Assembly: GCF_037392515.1 (NCBI RefSeq)
Contig: NC_090288.1
Span: 57,273,673-57,337,672, forward strand
Length of the DNA stretch: 64,000 nt
Direction: 5' to 3'
From: Haliotis asinina
Taxonomy: Eukaryota; Mollusca; Gastropoda; Lepetellida; Haliotidae
The translations under genes and the position numbers were made by a program. The notes under the pieces are model-generated. The model saw only the letters and a program-made list of their open reading frames with translations, did no database searches and was not told where the DNA came from. Shown in pieces: positions 33,301 to 40,600 of the stretch. Position 1 is the first letter of the stretch. Each line of letters begins with the position of its first letter.

Positions 33301-33385
33301 TATTAAACACAGGGGCTATCATATTTTATTACACTTATGCATTTCCTCTGTTTCTTTGTTGACAGGAATCTTCGGTGATATGTAA
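228..33385 (+). CDS. Syn: Synapsin, 3' part of the gene (5' exons lie left of the window)
   Basis: Synapsins coat synaptic vesicles, tether them to actin and to each other, and bind ATP through the ATP-grasp-like domain C. Nine spliced positions join in phase (298 codons plus TAA at 33383-33385). In order: [31 protein letters not shown] (phosphate-binding lysine and glycine-rich loop); an FQDIA...KYD block; [46 protein letters not shown]; a linker rich in Q, P, M and G; and [19 protein letters not shown], which matches the conserved C-terminal domain E. All junctions have GT/AG sites. Domains A/B and the start of C are missing because the window opens in an intron. The first intron in the window is 21.8 kb and contains the TIMP gene on the other strand. 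A long 3' UTR follows. Family assignment rests on remembered vertebrate synapsin sequence and is very secure. Confidence 0.96.
318..2641 (+). other. Synapsin intron, first part
   Basis: AT-rich, with no exon or recognisable element. An AT-repeat patch lies at about 2420-2445. Confidence 0.6.
2642..2868. mobile_element. Foldback element related to the Penelope-like terminal sequence
   Basis: Arms 2642-2729 and 2780-2868 are imperfect reverse complements joined by a GTTGA-rich spacer. Each arm contains 'ttatggatagcaacttc', the same signature as 'ttatggatatcaacttc' at the ends of the 6.7-8.2 kb Penelope-like insertion. The right arm has CTGATGA (2793-2799), a 6-bp stem GGGGCT/AGCCCC and then AAAAT, a degraded hammerhead core. 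It is probably a small non-coding derivative. Confidence 0.65.
3380..4935. repeat. Degenerate tandem repeat with 'catatccttgcatgat' core
   Basis: The core 'tgacatatccttgcatgatccc' and close variants recur roughly every 55-110 bp through 1.5 kb. Inside it, 3934-4110 is a cleaner 44-bp array ('ccttgcatgccatatactaa...' x about 4). Small open frames here are by-products. Confidence 0.75.
4936..6149 (+). other. Synapsin intron, no feature seen
   Basis: AT-rich; the short open frames have no codon or domain support. Confidence 0.55.
6150..6281 (+). repeat. SINE-like 3' fragment with (TCAC)n tail
   Basis: The body 'cattcctggtgtctcctgcc' through 'gctggaatattg' to 'gtgtaaaactaaat' is followed by a clean (CTCA)n run at about 6224-6280. 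It shares its body with the tRNA-headed copies at 10.83, 26.43 and 53.56 kb. Confidence 0.7.
6790..6850 (-). ncRNA. Hammerhead-ribozyme-like motif, left arm
   Basis: On the - strand CTGATGA is followed by a 5-bp stem GGAGT/ACTCC with an 8-nt loop and then GAAAC. This is the core order of a type I hammerhead, with one extra A between the core and the stem. Penelope-like elements are known to carry hammerheads in their terminal repeats. Cleavage activity is not shown. Confidence 0.55.
7521..7805 (+). pseudogene. GIY-YIG endonuclease piece of a Penelope-like element (right arm)
   Basis: An open stretch of about 95 codons from [20 protein letters not shown] to the stop at 7803-7805, with the GIY-YIG-type motif, conserved R, H and E positions and the NRDQGVHLP end. 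It is the terminal part of the element's protein only; the reverse transcriptase is absent. Confidence 0.75.
8130..8195 (+). ncRNA. Hammerhead-ribozyme-like motif, right arm
   Basis: CTGATGA at 8150-8156, stem GGAGT (8158-8162) with ACTCC (8171-8175), GAAAC at 8176-8180. It is the mirror copy of the motif in the left arm. Confidence 0.55.
8480..8660. repeat. GATA / 'gagtattgta' imperfect tandem repeat
   Basis: Units 'gatagatagagtattgta' recur with 25-45 bp spacing. Next to it, 'ccaaaccaatgttactggta' occurs twice (near 8660 and 8886), which marks a local duplication. Confidence 0.55.
9060..9256. repeat. CA and CT microsatellite cluster
   Basis: Alternating (CA)n and (TC)n runs, with (TC)n near 9196-9217 and (CA)n near 9225-9250. 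Open frames on both strands here are low-complexity artefacts. Confidence 0.9.
9324..10229 (-). other. Probable TIMP 3' UTR with candidate poly(A) signals
   Basis: No other gene is visible here. On the - strand AATAAA occurs at 9605-9600 and 9329-9324, giving a 3' UTR of roughly 0.6-0.9 kb. Which signal is used is unknown. Confidence 0.4.
10230..10351 (-). CDS. Timp: TIMP last coding exon: [16 protein letters not shown]...NLTC stop
   Basis: Acceptor gttctcttgcag at 10352, stop TGA at 10232-10230. It carries the fifth and sixth cysteines (LWTELCDHI and FPNLTC) and aligns to DGKMHITLCDFIVPW...GCEC of TIMP2, stopping at the domain boundary. Confidence 0.9.
10230..14235 (-). CDS. Timp: TIMP-like metalloproteinase inhibitor, N-terminal domain only
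   Basis: TIMPs are secreted proteins that block matrix metalloproteinases: the amino group and carbonyl of the first mature cysteine chelate the catalytic zinc. Four coding exons on the - strand (14235-14118, 12455-12364, 11178-11040, 10351-10230) join in phase into 156 aa. Residues 1-22 are a signal peptide ([17 protein letters not shown]...). The mature chain starts [13 protein letters not shown], the TIMP C-x-C motif, followed by [42 protein letters not shown] and FPNLTC-stop. Six cysteines fit the three disulphides of an N-TIMP domain. The vertebrate-type C-terminal domain with six more cysteines is absent. The gene lies inside a synapsin intron on the opposite strand, as in flies and vertebrates. 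It is expected to be transcribed from a TATA promoter at 15.27 kb. Family assignment is strong; single-domain status depends on no further exon being spliced in before the TGA. Confidence 0.92.
10831..10985 (+). repeat. tRNA-headed SINE-like copy
   Basis: The head 'gggatagccttgaggttaaa' resembles a diverged A-box region, followed by a B-box-like 'ctgtttaatttccc'. The body is 'tgtttctggtgtcccctggc' and the tail 'gctggaatattgctaaatgt' to 'aaaaccaaactca'. It lies in the last TIMP intron. Confidence 0.65.
11040..11178 (-). CDS. Timp: TIMP coding exon 3: ...[11 protein letters not shown]...FITG
   Basis: Acceptor gtttttcctcag, donor gtaaga at 11039. It is 139 nt, phase 0 in and phase 1 out. It carries the fourth conserved cysteine (SDGLCGI) and the strand before the GK motif (vertebrate SSAVCGVSL...YLIAGK). 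A proline-rich insert ([15 protein letters not shown]) lies between them. Confidence 0.9.
11267..12190. repeat. 19-bp minisatellite in a TIMP intron (all three - frames open)
   Basis: Unit 'agggtgagtagacaagggt' and variants, roughly 45-50 copies. Nineteen is not a multiple of three and the unit has few stops on the - strand, so long overlapping frames of about 264, 270 and 355 codons ([15 protein letters not shown] type) appear. These are artefacts. On the + strand each unit contains GTGAGT, a 5' splice-site match; on the - strand the array is pyrimidine-rich. Confidence 0.93.
12364..12455 (-). CDS. Timp: TIMP coding exon 2: VVKAIPSNW...[10 protein letters not shown]
   Basis: Acceptor attgtttcag, donor gtgaga at 12363. 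It is 92 nt, phase 1 in and phase 0 out. It corresponds to the VIRAK...YEIKQIKMFKG strands of vertebrate TIMPs. The exon's acceptor is the first unit of a 44-bp tandem array (12452-13327). Confidence 0.9.
12452..13327. repeat. 44-bp minisatellite built from the TIMP exon 2 acceptor
   Basis: About 20 copies of a 44-bp unit ('gctgaaacaatatatccagt' plus 'catggacaacatagcacgtt' plus 'tact'). The unit at the exon edge contains the true TIMP acceptor (attgtttcag on the - strand), and every other copy repeats that acceptor-like string. Two variants alternate (cagtgac and catggac; tagcacg and taccact). Confidence 0.93.
13328..14117 (-). other. TIMP intron 1, non-repeat part
   Basis: AT-rich unique-looking sequence with no further exon seen. 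Confidence 0.5.
14118..14235 (-). CDS. Timp: TIMP coding exon 1: signal peptide and CMC motif
   Basis: ATG at 14235-14233 lies 4 nt after an acceptor (tgtatttccag), so a noncoding exon lies upstream. The donor is gtaaga at 14117. It is 118 nt, phase 1 out. It encodes the signal peptide, then [17 protein letters not shown]. Confidence 0.93.
14242..15207 (-). other. TIMP 5' intron
   Basis: The interval lies between the noncoding exon donor and the acceptor before the ATG. No other feature was recognised. Confidence 0.5.
15214..15245 (-). other. Timp: TIMP 5' noncoding exon (inferred)
   Basis: On the - strand the sequence ...ctcactcgacagaag is followed by a good donor gtatgt at 15213-15208. 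It lies about 30 nt downstream of a TATA box and about 1 kb upstream of the acceptor in front of the TIMP ATG. The 5' end is an estimate from the TATA spacing. Confidence 0.6.
15268..15275 (-). promoter_or_regulatory. TATA box of the TIMP promoter
   Basis: TATAAATA on the - strand, with a predicted start near 15240-15245 and a splice donor at 15213. The position fits an independent promoter inside the synapsin intron. Confidence 0.6.
15645..15728 (+). repeat. SINE-like 3' fragment
   Basis: 'gtgaagcccatttctggtgt' followed by 'gtgtaaaactaaatgcactc', the body and tail of the tRNA-headed family. Confidence 0.6.
16184..18262. repeat. 37-bp minisatellite, about 55 copies
   Basis: Unit 'agtctgtgatgataagatgg' plus 'agttattgaccattgta'. 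Variants (ggtggtgttgtcgacgattg; ggccattgcaag) are interspersed and form higher-order blocks. Many units contain GTAAGT (or GCAAGT) on the + strand, a 5' splice-site match. It lies about 1 kb upstream of the TIMP promoter. Confidence 0.95.
18375..18600. repeat. 32-bp tandem repeat related to the 37-bp array
   Basis: 'ttagtctgtgatggtgagat' plus 'ggagttacattg', about 6-7 copies. It shares 'agtctgtgatg' and 'gatggagtta' with the preceding array, so it is probably a shortened offshoot. Confidence 0.85.
18601..19640 (+). other. Synapsin intron, no feature seen
   Basis: Unique-looking AT-rich DNA between two tandem-repeat regions. Confidence 0.5.
19665..20935. repeat. 23-bp minisatellite with a 506-bp higher-order duplication
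   Basis: Basic unit 'gacaggcagacaccattgtt' plus 'gat' or 'agt' (23 bp), with a second variant 'gagagacagacactactgtt'. The distinctive string 'catcagtcatcacttttggt' occurs near 19950 and again 506 bp later. 506 is 22 x 23, so a block of 22 units was duplicated. Confidence 0.92.
20936..22150 (+). other. Synapsin intron, last part
   Basis: No exon or element recognised. It ends at the acceptor of the exon at 22151. Confidence 0.5.
22151..22213 (+). CDS. Syn: Synapsin exon: [21 protein letters not shown]
   Basis: Acceptor gtttcag at 22144-22150, donor gtgaga at 22214. It has 21 codons, phase 0 at both ends. It carries the VVVK lysine that contacts ATP phosphate in mammalian synapsin and the flexible GHAHSGxGK loop. 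Confidence 0.96.
22214..25093 (+). other. Synapsin intron before alternative exon A
   Basis: AT-rich, with no further copy of the alternative exon found by eye. Two SINE-like fragments lie at 24639-24725 and 24786-24866 (listed separately). Confidence 0.5.
24639..24866 (+). repeat. Two fragments of the second SINE-like family
   Basis: Both read 'ggattgtctggt(c/a)cag', then '...ttacagaccaccatcatat' or the equivalent, then 'agctggaatatt'-like ends. This is the same family as the full copies near 32.6 and 62.9 kb. Confidence 0.65.
25094..25236 (+). CDS. Syn: Synapsin alternative exon A (domain C)
   Basis: Acceptor tgcctag, donor gtaagt at 25237. It is 143 nt (47 codons plus 2 nt). The peptide starts [18 protein letters not shown] and ends [10 protein letters not shown](L). 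It keeps the vertebrate-like core [13 protein letters not shown]. The same frame and length are found in a second exon 587 nt downstream. Because 143 is not a multiple of three, using both would break the frame, so one of the two is expected per transcript. Confidence 0.95.
25824..25966 (+). CDS. Syn: Synapsin alternative exon B (domain C), homologous to exon A
   Basis: Acceptor ctgctcag, donor gtaagt at 25967. It is 143 nt with the same phases as exon A. The peptide starts [18 protein letters not shown] and ends [10 protein letters not shown](M). It retains the vertebrate-like pieces [16 protein letters not shown] and final Met, but has TSCYSTTE where exon A has TKSYATTE. There is no stop or frame break, so it looks functional. 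Confidence 0.93.
26428..26592 (+). repeat. tRNA-headed SINE-like copy
   Basis: The head 'gtggcttaatgggtgaaaca' (A-box-like) and 'gggtttgattccctcacac' (B-box-like) are followed by 'cattcctggtgtctcccacc' and an 'aaactgaactcaa' tail. It is the best-preserved tRNA-like head in the window. Confidence 0.75.
27370..27840. repeat. Degenerate 65-70 bp tandem repeat
   Basis: Units of the form 'ggatcctcagggcagaacag' plus '...gtcccctttcctctatgctt' plus 'gtct' recur about seven times with strong divergence. Confidence 0.65.
29106..29180 (+). CDS. Syn: Synapsin exon: [19 protein letters not shown]...
   Basis: Acceptor tctccag, donor gtgagg at 29181. It is 75 nt. The first G completes the split codon left by exon A (TT+G, Leu) or exon B (AT+G, Met). 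The peptide contains [18 protein letters not shown], nearly identical to the vertebrate segment. Confidence 0.96.
29766..29868 (+). CDS. Syn: Synapsin exon: [20 protein letters not shown]...
   Basis: Acceptor tgtgtag, donor gtgaga at 29869. It is 103 nt and completes the Arg split in the previous exon. It encodes [20 protein letters not shown] and then YIIE, a strand and acidic residue of the ATP-grasp active site region. Confidence 0.95.
30691..30806 (+). CDS. Syn: Synapsin exon: [18 protein letters not shown]...
   Basis: Acceptor tttctgcag, donor gtaagt at 30807. It is 116 nt, phase 0 in and phase 2 out. It encodes [20 protein letters not shown] and then ELVLGKM, the end of domain C (vertebrate GSSMPLIGDHQDEDKQLI...ELVVNKM). 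Confidence 0.95.
30947..31075 (+). CDS. Syn: Synapsin exon: [11 protein letters not shown]..., Q/M/P-rich linker
   Basis: Acceptor gttggcag. The donor is inferred as gtcagt at 31076, because it gives the phase (2) that the next exon needs. It is 129 nt. The peptide is rich in Q, P and M ([15 protein letters not shown]), typical of the disordered region after domain C. If the donor is skipped, the frame runs to a TGA at 31092-31094 after five further codons, which would make a short isoform without domain E. Confidence 0.85.
31781..31938 (+). CDS. Syn: Synapsin exon: G/M/P-rich linker and start of domain E
   Basis: Acceptor gtttatttag, donor gtgggt at 31939. It is 158 nt. It encodes [20 protein letters not shown] and later [25 protein letters not shown] is a basophilic-kinase-like site (RxxS), and the end is the conserved domain E helix. 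Confidence 0.92.
32361..32905 (+). repeat. Three consecutive copies of the second SINE-like family
   Basis: Copies near 32440-32560, 32575-32820 and 32821-32905 share 'gttgatcactggattgtctg', 'tatttacagaccaccaccgt' and 'agctggaatattgctgagtg', ending 'taaaactaaactcactc'. They sit in the last synapsin intron. A weaker piece follows near 33165-33230. Confidence 0.75.
33366..33385 (+). CDS. Syn: Synapsin last coding exon: IFGDM stop
   Basis: Acceptor tttgttgacag. The exon completes Gly and encodes IFGDM, then TAA at 33383-33385. Vertebrate synapsin I ends LRKSFASLFSD; here the end is LRKTFAGIFGDM. The exon continues into the 3' UTR. Confidence 0.92.
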
Positions 33386-36300
33386 GAAGAGGAACTAGTC
33401 TTACACAGCAGTATGTCGTTAGTCCACCAGGCATACATGAAGAAAAGCCCTAGACAAACTGTCACATTTACACTGCAACAGTCCTGCAATGGTGCTGCAA
33501 CAGAGCTACAATGGTCCTGCAATAGTCTTTTGACAGAACTGCAACAGGCATACAACATAATCCTTCAACAGATCTGCAAAGGGACTTCAACAGTCCTTCA
33601 ACAGACCTCAACAGACCTGCACTGGGAAAACAACAGTCCTATAACAGACCTGAACAGACATTCACTGGGACAACAACATTCCTTGAAAGGACCTGCAATG
33701 GGACTATGTCACAGTCCTTTAACAGACCTGCACCGGGACAACAGTCATTGGCACAACAGCCATTCAAAAGTGCTGATTCACAAGTGTTCAGCCTGTGCTG
33801 CAGTGCACAGGAACAGCTCTGTTGGAGCACTGCACTGGAACTGTCACTGTGCTGCAATACCGCTGCATCAGAGCCTGCAGATTATCTGATCTTCAGTGTA
33901 ACAGTTGTGTTAGACTAGCATGTATTACTGATGTAGTCATATAGTCCATGGATATCCTCAAAGTTGTATTTTTTCAAATGTTTTCATTTCATCTGGAACC
34001 TTTGTGGTAACTTTATTATAATGCAAACAAACAGTTCTTGCATATGTAGGTGAATACAAAGGATGAGATGAAAATGGTTATTTGAAAGGTGAACTTTAAG
34101 GCTCCCTTCAGATACAAACTGATCATGTAGTATAGAATCTCTACAGTTTTGAAGTTGTTGCAAGATGTAATCTTTACGTGGGGGCTGTCTCAGCCCTTGT
34201 AGAACTGATCAATATGTCAACATTCCATATGGATTAGCATAGTCACACAATTTTACTGGGTTTCTCCCCATCTTGCTGTTTCTATACTGTAACCTGTTAC
34301 AGCTTATTTGTTACAAAATTCAAATTCTAAATCGCATCTTTGAAGGAAATTTTCCTTTTGCATGTAATTAGTTCCAGGTGAGCTACATCATGTAAGTTCT
34401 TTCCAAGTAGTGCGGAATGTTGTAGCGATGTCTTGCAATGGTCAGACATGGTTTTATTGTGAAAGCTTGTGATATTATCGTGAAAATGCGTCAAATGTGA
34501 TGCAGTGATATCAAAATATTGCTGCATTCCTGGCAGAAAATTGTTGTGAACCTAATGAAAGAACTTATAAAATGTAGTGCACATAGCTGATCAGAAACCA
34601 TGGCAGGTCATGTGATACCATCTAAACAGGATTATTAATTTTGTTTATTCCTCAAGGCTCAAGTTAGCTCAAATGTATTTACAGAACTTCACTTCAGACA
34701 ACATCTCTTCAATGTGTATGGATGTCAGTATGATAATTGTGGATGTGTCTCTTAGAGGAATACATTCTTGATCAAGGTGCTTCAATTGACGTTTATTTGA
34801 ACTAGAATTGTTATGTCTTCACTGTAAAGTTTAAGTGTGAAGGCAATGGTGAAGTAGATGAACGTATGGCGTAGGCGTACACCAGCTCCACGTGTGTAGG
34901 TGCAGTATGTGTTACACATGATGCTGTAGTGAGTATCAGTTACAACTAAAATCCACCCCTAGTATTCCTGAGACACAGATGGAAATCTCATGTTAGCATT
35001 TGCAAATGAAGGTACATATATCTTGTGATATTACTATGCCATCTTTGTGAAAGCTTTCTTTTCTTGAGGTCCATAAACTTAACATGATATATTATTATCA
35101 TTGTATAGATCATTTGAGAAAGTATCATTTTGAAAAAATGAATTATCTTTTCCTTCCATCAGTTATATAATGTAATCCCATTTACTGGTTTGAGGTACCT
35201 GTAGGATTGATCTGGAAAGTCTTCTGTTATAGTGTAATAGAGAAATTAATATAATCTACATTATCCATCAACTTTTAAGAATTGTCAATAAAACAAGTCT
35301 TTAGGCAGACCTTATATTGTTGAAACAGTTACTTTGATAAGGCAGTAGTAAAACTGATCATTTTGTGAACACCAATATTCTTGAATTCTCAACTGCTGAT
35401 TCAAATTTGCTTATAATGATTTATAAATACTGGTCAGTTTTGTGAGGTAAAATATGTTTTCTTCAAAGAACATAACTACTACGTCCATTAACAATAAACA
35501 ATTAGGATTTTAGTTTCCTAACTGGCATGGTTTAGTGATATACAATTACATGATTACATTTGTGGCATATGAACCGTACTAATCAATTGCTCAGAGATCC
35601 CACCTTAAAACATGTTGAGTCAGCAGTAGTACAGGGGAGTTAACTCTTGCAACGCCCCACAGAAAAAGGCTTTACTGTAAAAGACACGTGGAAAGATTCA
35701 GAGTTAATAAAAGACAAATATGTATGAAATCTAATTAGTTTTTATGAATCTTATATTTAATCAAAAAGCAGTTTGTTTCCTTGTATCTTGAATTGAACCC
35801 TGCAGTGTATATAAACATGCTAATCTTTGCTCATAGAACTTATATAGAAGTTGACTAGGATTAGATATATGCAAAATAGATACTTCAGTTGTCTGCATTC
35901 ACATGTTGTATATTCTGATTCGAGATATTTTGTAAATATTTATGTGGTCATGTGCATTTTATTTCATATGTCATCTTTTCATAATCAATTTTCATAATGA
36001 TTTCTTATCTCCTAATGTAGTTGTAGACAGCACTAGTTGTAACATTAGATGCTGAGAGTAAGAACCATTGGTGTTATTAACACACAGCGTAAGTGTTGTC
36101 ATTTCAATAATAAATGTGTAATTAAGTAGTAATTAATATTCGTTTCTTATTTTTGTGGACTCTTGCAATAAATTTTTTCGAACATTTTGTGCAAGAAAAC
36201 TTTGGAAACCCTCACTACTTATCAGAGGAAGTGTTTACTTGAGGATATTCATAATTATTTATTGTATCATTTAGCAACATTCTTAAACATGAAAAGAATT

Positions 36301-37268
36301 TGCTTCCAGCAATGATGTGAACATTTTGGTTTCACATTTAAAAAAGTTTCTTCACCTTTTCTTTAATTTTCTTAATATCTTTATGATAAAAATTGAAAAT
36401 TGGTGCATTAATGCAGATATTTGTTACAGAATCATGTTTCAGAGTTGTTGCATACATGTTTTAAAATTGTTTGAAATAAGTTTGTCATAAAACAAAAATG
36501 AATTGCAACAATGTGTTAGATAATAAATATTAAGCAATGTATGTAAACAGTGTTACATGTTAGGAGGTCACTGCAAGGTTCATCTTCATCCTTCATCTGT
36601 GTAAAGGTCAAGGTCAGTAGCCACAGAATCCTCCACGACTCCCAGTATCGCTTGTCCATCCATAAGCGTCAAACATCACCTGATCCTAAACAAAATTTGT
36701 GAAGGTACTCCATAAATAATGACATAATATCACAAACTACTTAAATATGTTTCTGTATAATTTTGTTACAGTTTATTTGCAAATAATGTCAAAATCTGAT
36801 AATGAAGGTTTCACCGTTGCATGTCATTGTCGATGTCTTAATAGAGGTTAGACTACTTAATAAGCTGAACACCCTTGTAATATTTGAGCCTCTAGATGTT
36901 TCATTTTTAGCTGTCCAGTTGACAAGTTATGCAAACATTTGACCAATTTTCATTTCAACTTTGTGTAAATAAGGAAAGATGGTGTCAACGACTGACAAAG
37001 TTGATGAGTGTTTTGCTCTGTTTTAACAGCATGTGTTATTTTTGTATGAAATGTGTTGATACAGTATGTATTAGTACTGAGTAGTGATTGCTTTCATATT
37101 GTGTTAAATACTTCCTGCTTTAAAAGTGTTCCTTAGCTAGAGTTATGTGATGTTTCCAGTCTTCTCATAGAGTTTGCAAAGCATTCCAATTGAGTGTTTC
37201 CATGGTGCAAGGTGTTCCCGGAATGCTGTTGTGCTACTTATTCACAGCATTAGTTGTTGTTGTAGAGT
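33386..37268 (+). other. Probable long synapsin 3' UTR, then intergenic AT-rich DNA
   Basis: No gene is recognisable. The stretch directly follows the synapsin stop and has many AATAAA signals on the + strand (for example 35287-35292 and 35493-35498, and further ones near 35705, 36112, 36172 and 36523). I cannot tell which is used. A glutamine-codon-like repeat patch at 33470-33870 is listed separately. The open frame over that patch (33413-33889) is most likely a by-product of the repeat. Confidence 0.5.
33470..33870 (+). repeat. Degenerate CTGCAACAG / GACCTGCA repeat in the synapsin 3' UTR
   Basis: Short units of the form 'ctgcaacagtcctgcaatgg' and 'ttcaacagacctgcactggg' recur at irregular 15-30 bp spacing. 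Because the unit avoids stops, open frames appear on both strands here, but no known domain is encoded. Confidence 0.65.
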
Positions 37269-37635
37269 GCATGTAGTGTTACATTGAACCAGCGTTATCT
37301 GAAGTGTGATCTGTTTCCCCAGATTAACTCACTATCATGATGCAACCATTCTATTATTGCATATAGTGTTACATTAAACCAGCGTTATCTGAAGTGTGAT
37401 CTGTCTCCCCAGATTAACTCACTATCATGATGCAACCATTCTATTATTGCATATAGTGTTACATTAAACCAGCGTTATCTGAAGTGTGATCTATTTCCCC
37501 AGATTAACTCACTATCATAAGGCAACCACTCTATTATTGCATATAGTGTTACATTAAACCAGCGTTATCAGACGTGTGATCTGTTTCCCCAGATTAACTC
37601 ACTATCATAAGGCAACCATTCTATTATTGCATATA
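37269..37635. repeat. 90-bp tandem repeat, four copies
   Basis: 'gcatatagtgttacattaaa' begins a unit at 37269, 37359, 37449 and 37539 (period exactly 90), with a partial start at 37629. Copies differ at only a few positions, so the expansion is recent. Confidence 0.95.
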
Positions 37636-40600
37636 ATCCTGACCAGTCATTTACATCCGAACATTAATTCTGGCAAAAAGTCAAAACTTCAGGTCATCAT
37701 ACTAATTTAAGTACAAATGTACCTTTTAAATGGAATATGTCAAATGAAATATTGAAACTCGGGTGTCCTGACTGACTTGACACTACCTGTAATGTTACTA
37801 GTGTTAACAATCTGCCATAATGGTTACAGGTGATTTAACACAGAGGAAACTAGAGCATGCTTTCAACATATCATACCCCATCACAATCATCAGTTATTCT
37901 AAGTATTAAACAATATATTCCATAATATTCCGAGTGTCTACAGACCTTTAAGTATTGACAATGGTTGATCTCAGTCAAATGATTAAGAACAATGAAAAAA
38001 ATTAATAATGTAGTTAAATTCAAATTAAATTCATTTTGTAACCACAGGTATATAATGTTCTTAATGTTACGATGTGGGTATCACTCTCAGTCAGTAGGAT
38101 GACTGCATACTGGTGTATTCTACTTTTCTTGATAGAGGTGACTTTTTGTACATAAGTTGTTATCGTTGCTTTGTTATTGTATAATATATACATATCCATA
38201 CTATGTAACAGTTTTGTTTGTTTTGGATTATATGTTTTTATGTATATGTTTACTTTTTTACAATCAGAAGACAATATACATCAATATGGTCACAAACGAT
38301 ATTGAGTATGCACATATCTGTGATGTAACATTCCTTGATTGTGAAGACAAACTATACAAGAATAGTATCAAAACTGGTAAATGTTTTCATTCCCCCAAAG
38401 GTCACAAATAATATCAAGTAAATATCAAAATATCAAAAATGATTTCATTTGTTTAGGTATTGACAGTGGTGCTTAGGTTTATTCATTGTCCATCCATTTT
38501 ACATGTTAACACAGAATACTATTCTGTGGGTAGTCCTAGAACATTCCCTGTGATGTGTTGCGAAGTGTTTCAATGTAATAAGGTCACATTATTCGAAGGT
38601 TTACCTCTTTACTTATGTACATTCCATTGTCAAATAGTTTGGAAAATTGTGTGACATTGTTAAATGAAAAAATGATAAAATGAAAACATCGGAATAAGCT
38701 CAAAGAGGATATCAGAGCTGAATGTTGTTATCATGTTTATAAGGTACCTCTTTGATGACTTTGGCACTGTCCAGGCCACACTATTTACTCCATGTTTATT
38801 TGGTGTTTACGATGTAATAACGTCCAATGACGATGTGTTCAGCGATGTCCATGTAGTGAGTCTTACACAGGATCAGGATCAAACATTGTATACAGTTACT
38901 GAGAGAATATTAACTGGCTCCAAAGCACAAGGTGTCCCCGGTAACAAAGATATGAAAAGGCAAGGCAGTTGTTCTCTGGAACAGATACAGGCACATCTGG
39001 TACATGTCAAGTCAGGGAATTGCATCAGGCATAGTATTGTACATTGCCTCTTTGAGTGGCAGTATAGAAGCTGGGAAATTCAAAGTGATGAGCGTTATGG
39101 ATAACAACTTCATTTATACCAGAGTGTGATGTTTTGATACAGATTCTTTTGCTGCTGTCAAGACGGAATGTCAAGGGTACAAGAATCCATGTCGAAATGT
39201 TTCCAGTTTGTGAAATTGGCCAGTGATGTAGCAAAATCGGAAATTTATTTCACAAGTCTGTCATAGAATGTTTTGAAAGCTATATTAAAGCTTTGTATGG
39301 TATAACAACTGAATGAGTCTAAATTGTTACAAGCCCAATACAAATCATAAATGTTGTTTGTTTATTCATTACAATCAAGGGTTCAAAGGCAATTACAGTT
39401 ACAGCGTCTATGCATCTGCATTATGGGAAATTGGAGGTGACATATAACTTCATATGCTCGTATTTCGATAAAACATTTTGTGATTATGATATAGTTATCA
39501 ACTGTGAAAAGCTTCAATCAATTTTCATCCTCCACTCAAGAATTATCTAGAATGCACAATGTATAATACTCTTATCATTGATTATACAGTTATACATCAT
39601 GTCTGTTGAAGATCAATGCCTCAGTTATTGTTGATAATCCTCCCAAAAATAATATATACCATTCATATATGTAGGGGATATTGGATTGACAAGATTGATA
39701 AAATGCAAATGATGAAGCCAAGGAGGAAACAGATGATGAAGAGAATTGGAGGGAAATGTGACACTTAGTTTCATTCCTTTAGATATGTTTCATCTGTTTG
39801 GACACATATATTGGGTTTTTCATATGCATTGGCTAATGGTATGCTCACAAAATGGAATGTCCCCTACTTTTGTTTAATGGCATAGAAAGTGTAATGTTTC
39901 TAATGTTTAATGTTATGTGGTGTCAGTAAGTGTTAAAAGCAGGGTTCCAACAAGGGTAAGATTACAATGTCATCCAAGATGTGTAAGGGTGATGTGTTAG
40001 GGAATGACATAAGTGCATGACATCATGACATCATGACATCACTACGTAATCACATTACTGTCAGTGTTGATGACCGTTACTGTTTTCCTGTGATCAATGT
40101 TGGCTTCTAGTCTCCCACCATTATGTGTATATAATAGGTTTATGAAGAGCTCATGGTGCCCTGGCACAAGGATGTTGTGTTTTTGAGTTTTAAGCTAGAC
40201 TGTTACACAAACCAGCCGTCTCTGTTACCATGTGTGTTGAACTTGAAATGACAAATATTAGCCCAGCAGGACTCAGTCTGGAGATCAATAACCAAATGGG
40301 GATATGTGAACACAGCCGTAATTTTAGTGAAGAAACACCACGCCGAGATTAACCTCGTGACTCTCATACCTGTTTATGTTGAAATGTATTAATGTTATGA
40401 TTTGTACATACCACCGATTAGTTACAGTTTGACTCAAGATTCTATTTTTAGTTAATTAGTGAATAAACATGGGTGTATTTTTTAATTCAAAGTTTTAAAT
40501 CGTAGTGACGGTATTACAATTGTGATAGACGCATTTCACTACTTTTGACTGGAGTGAACTCATATTCTGGTTCTTTATAGAGGTAGTTTAGTTATGCATG

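Noticed and set aside
33413-33889. 158-codon + frame after the synapsin stop
   Set aside because: It overlaps other frames on both strands, follows the irregular CTGCAA repeat and has no domain; it is more simply 3' UTR.
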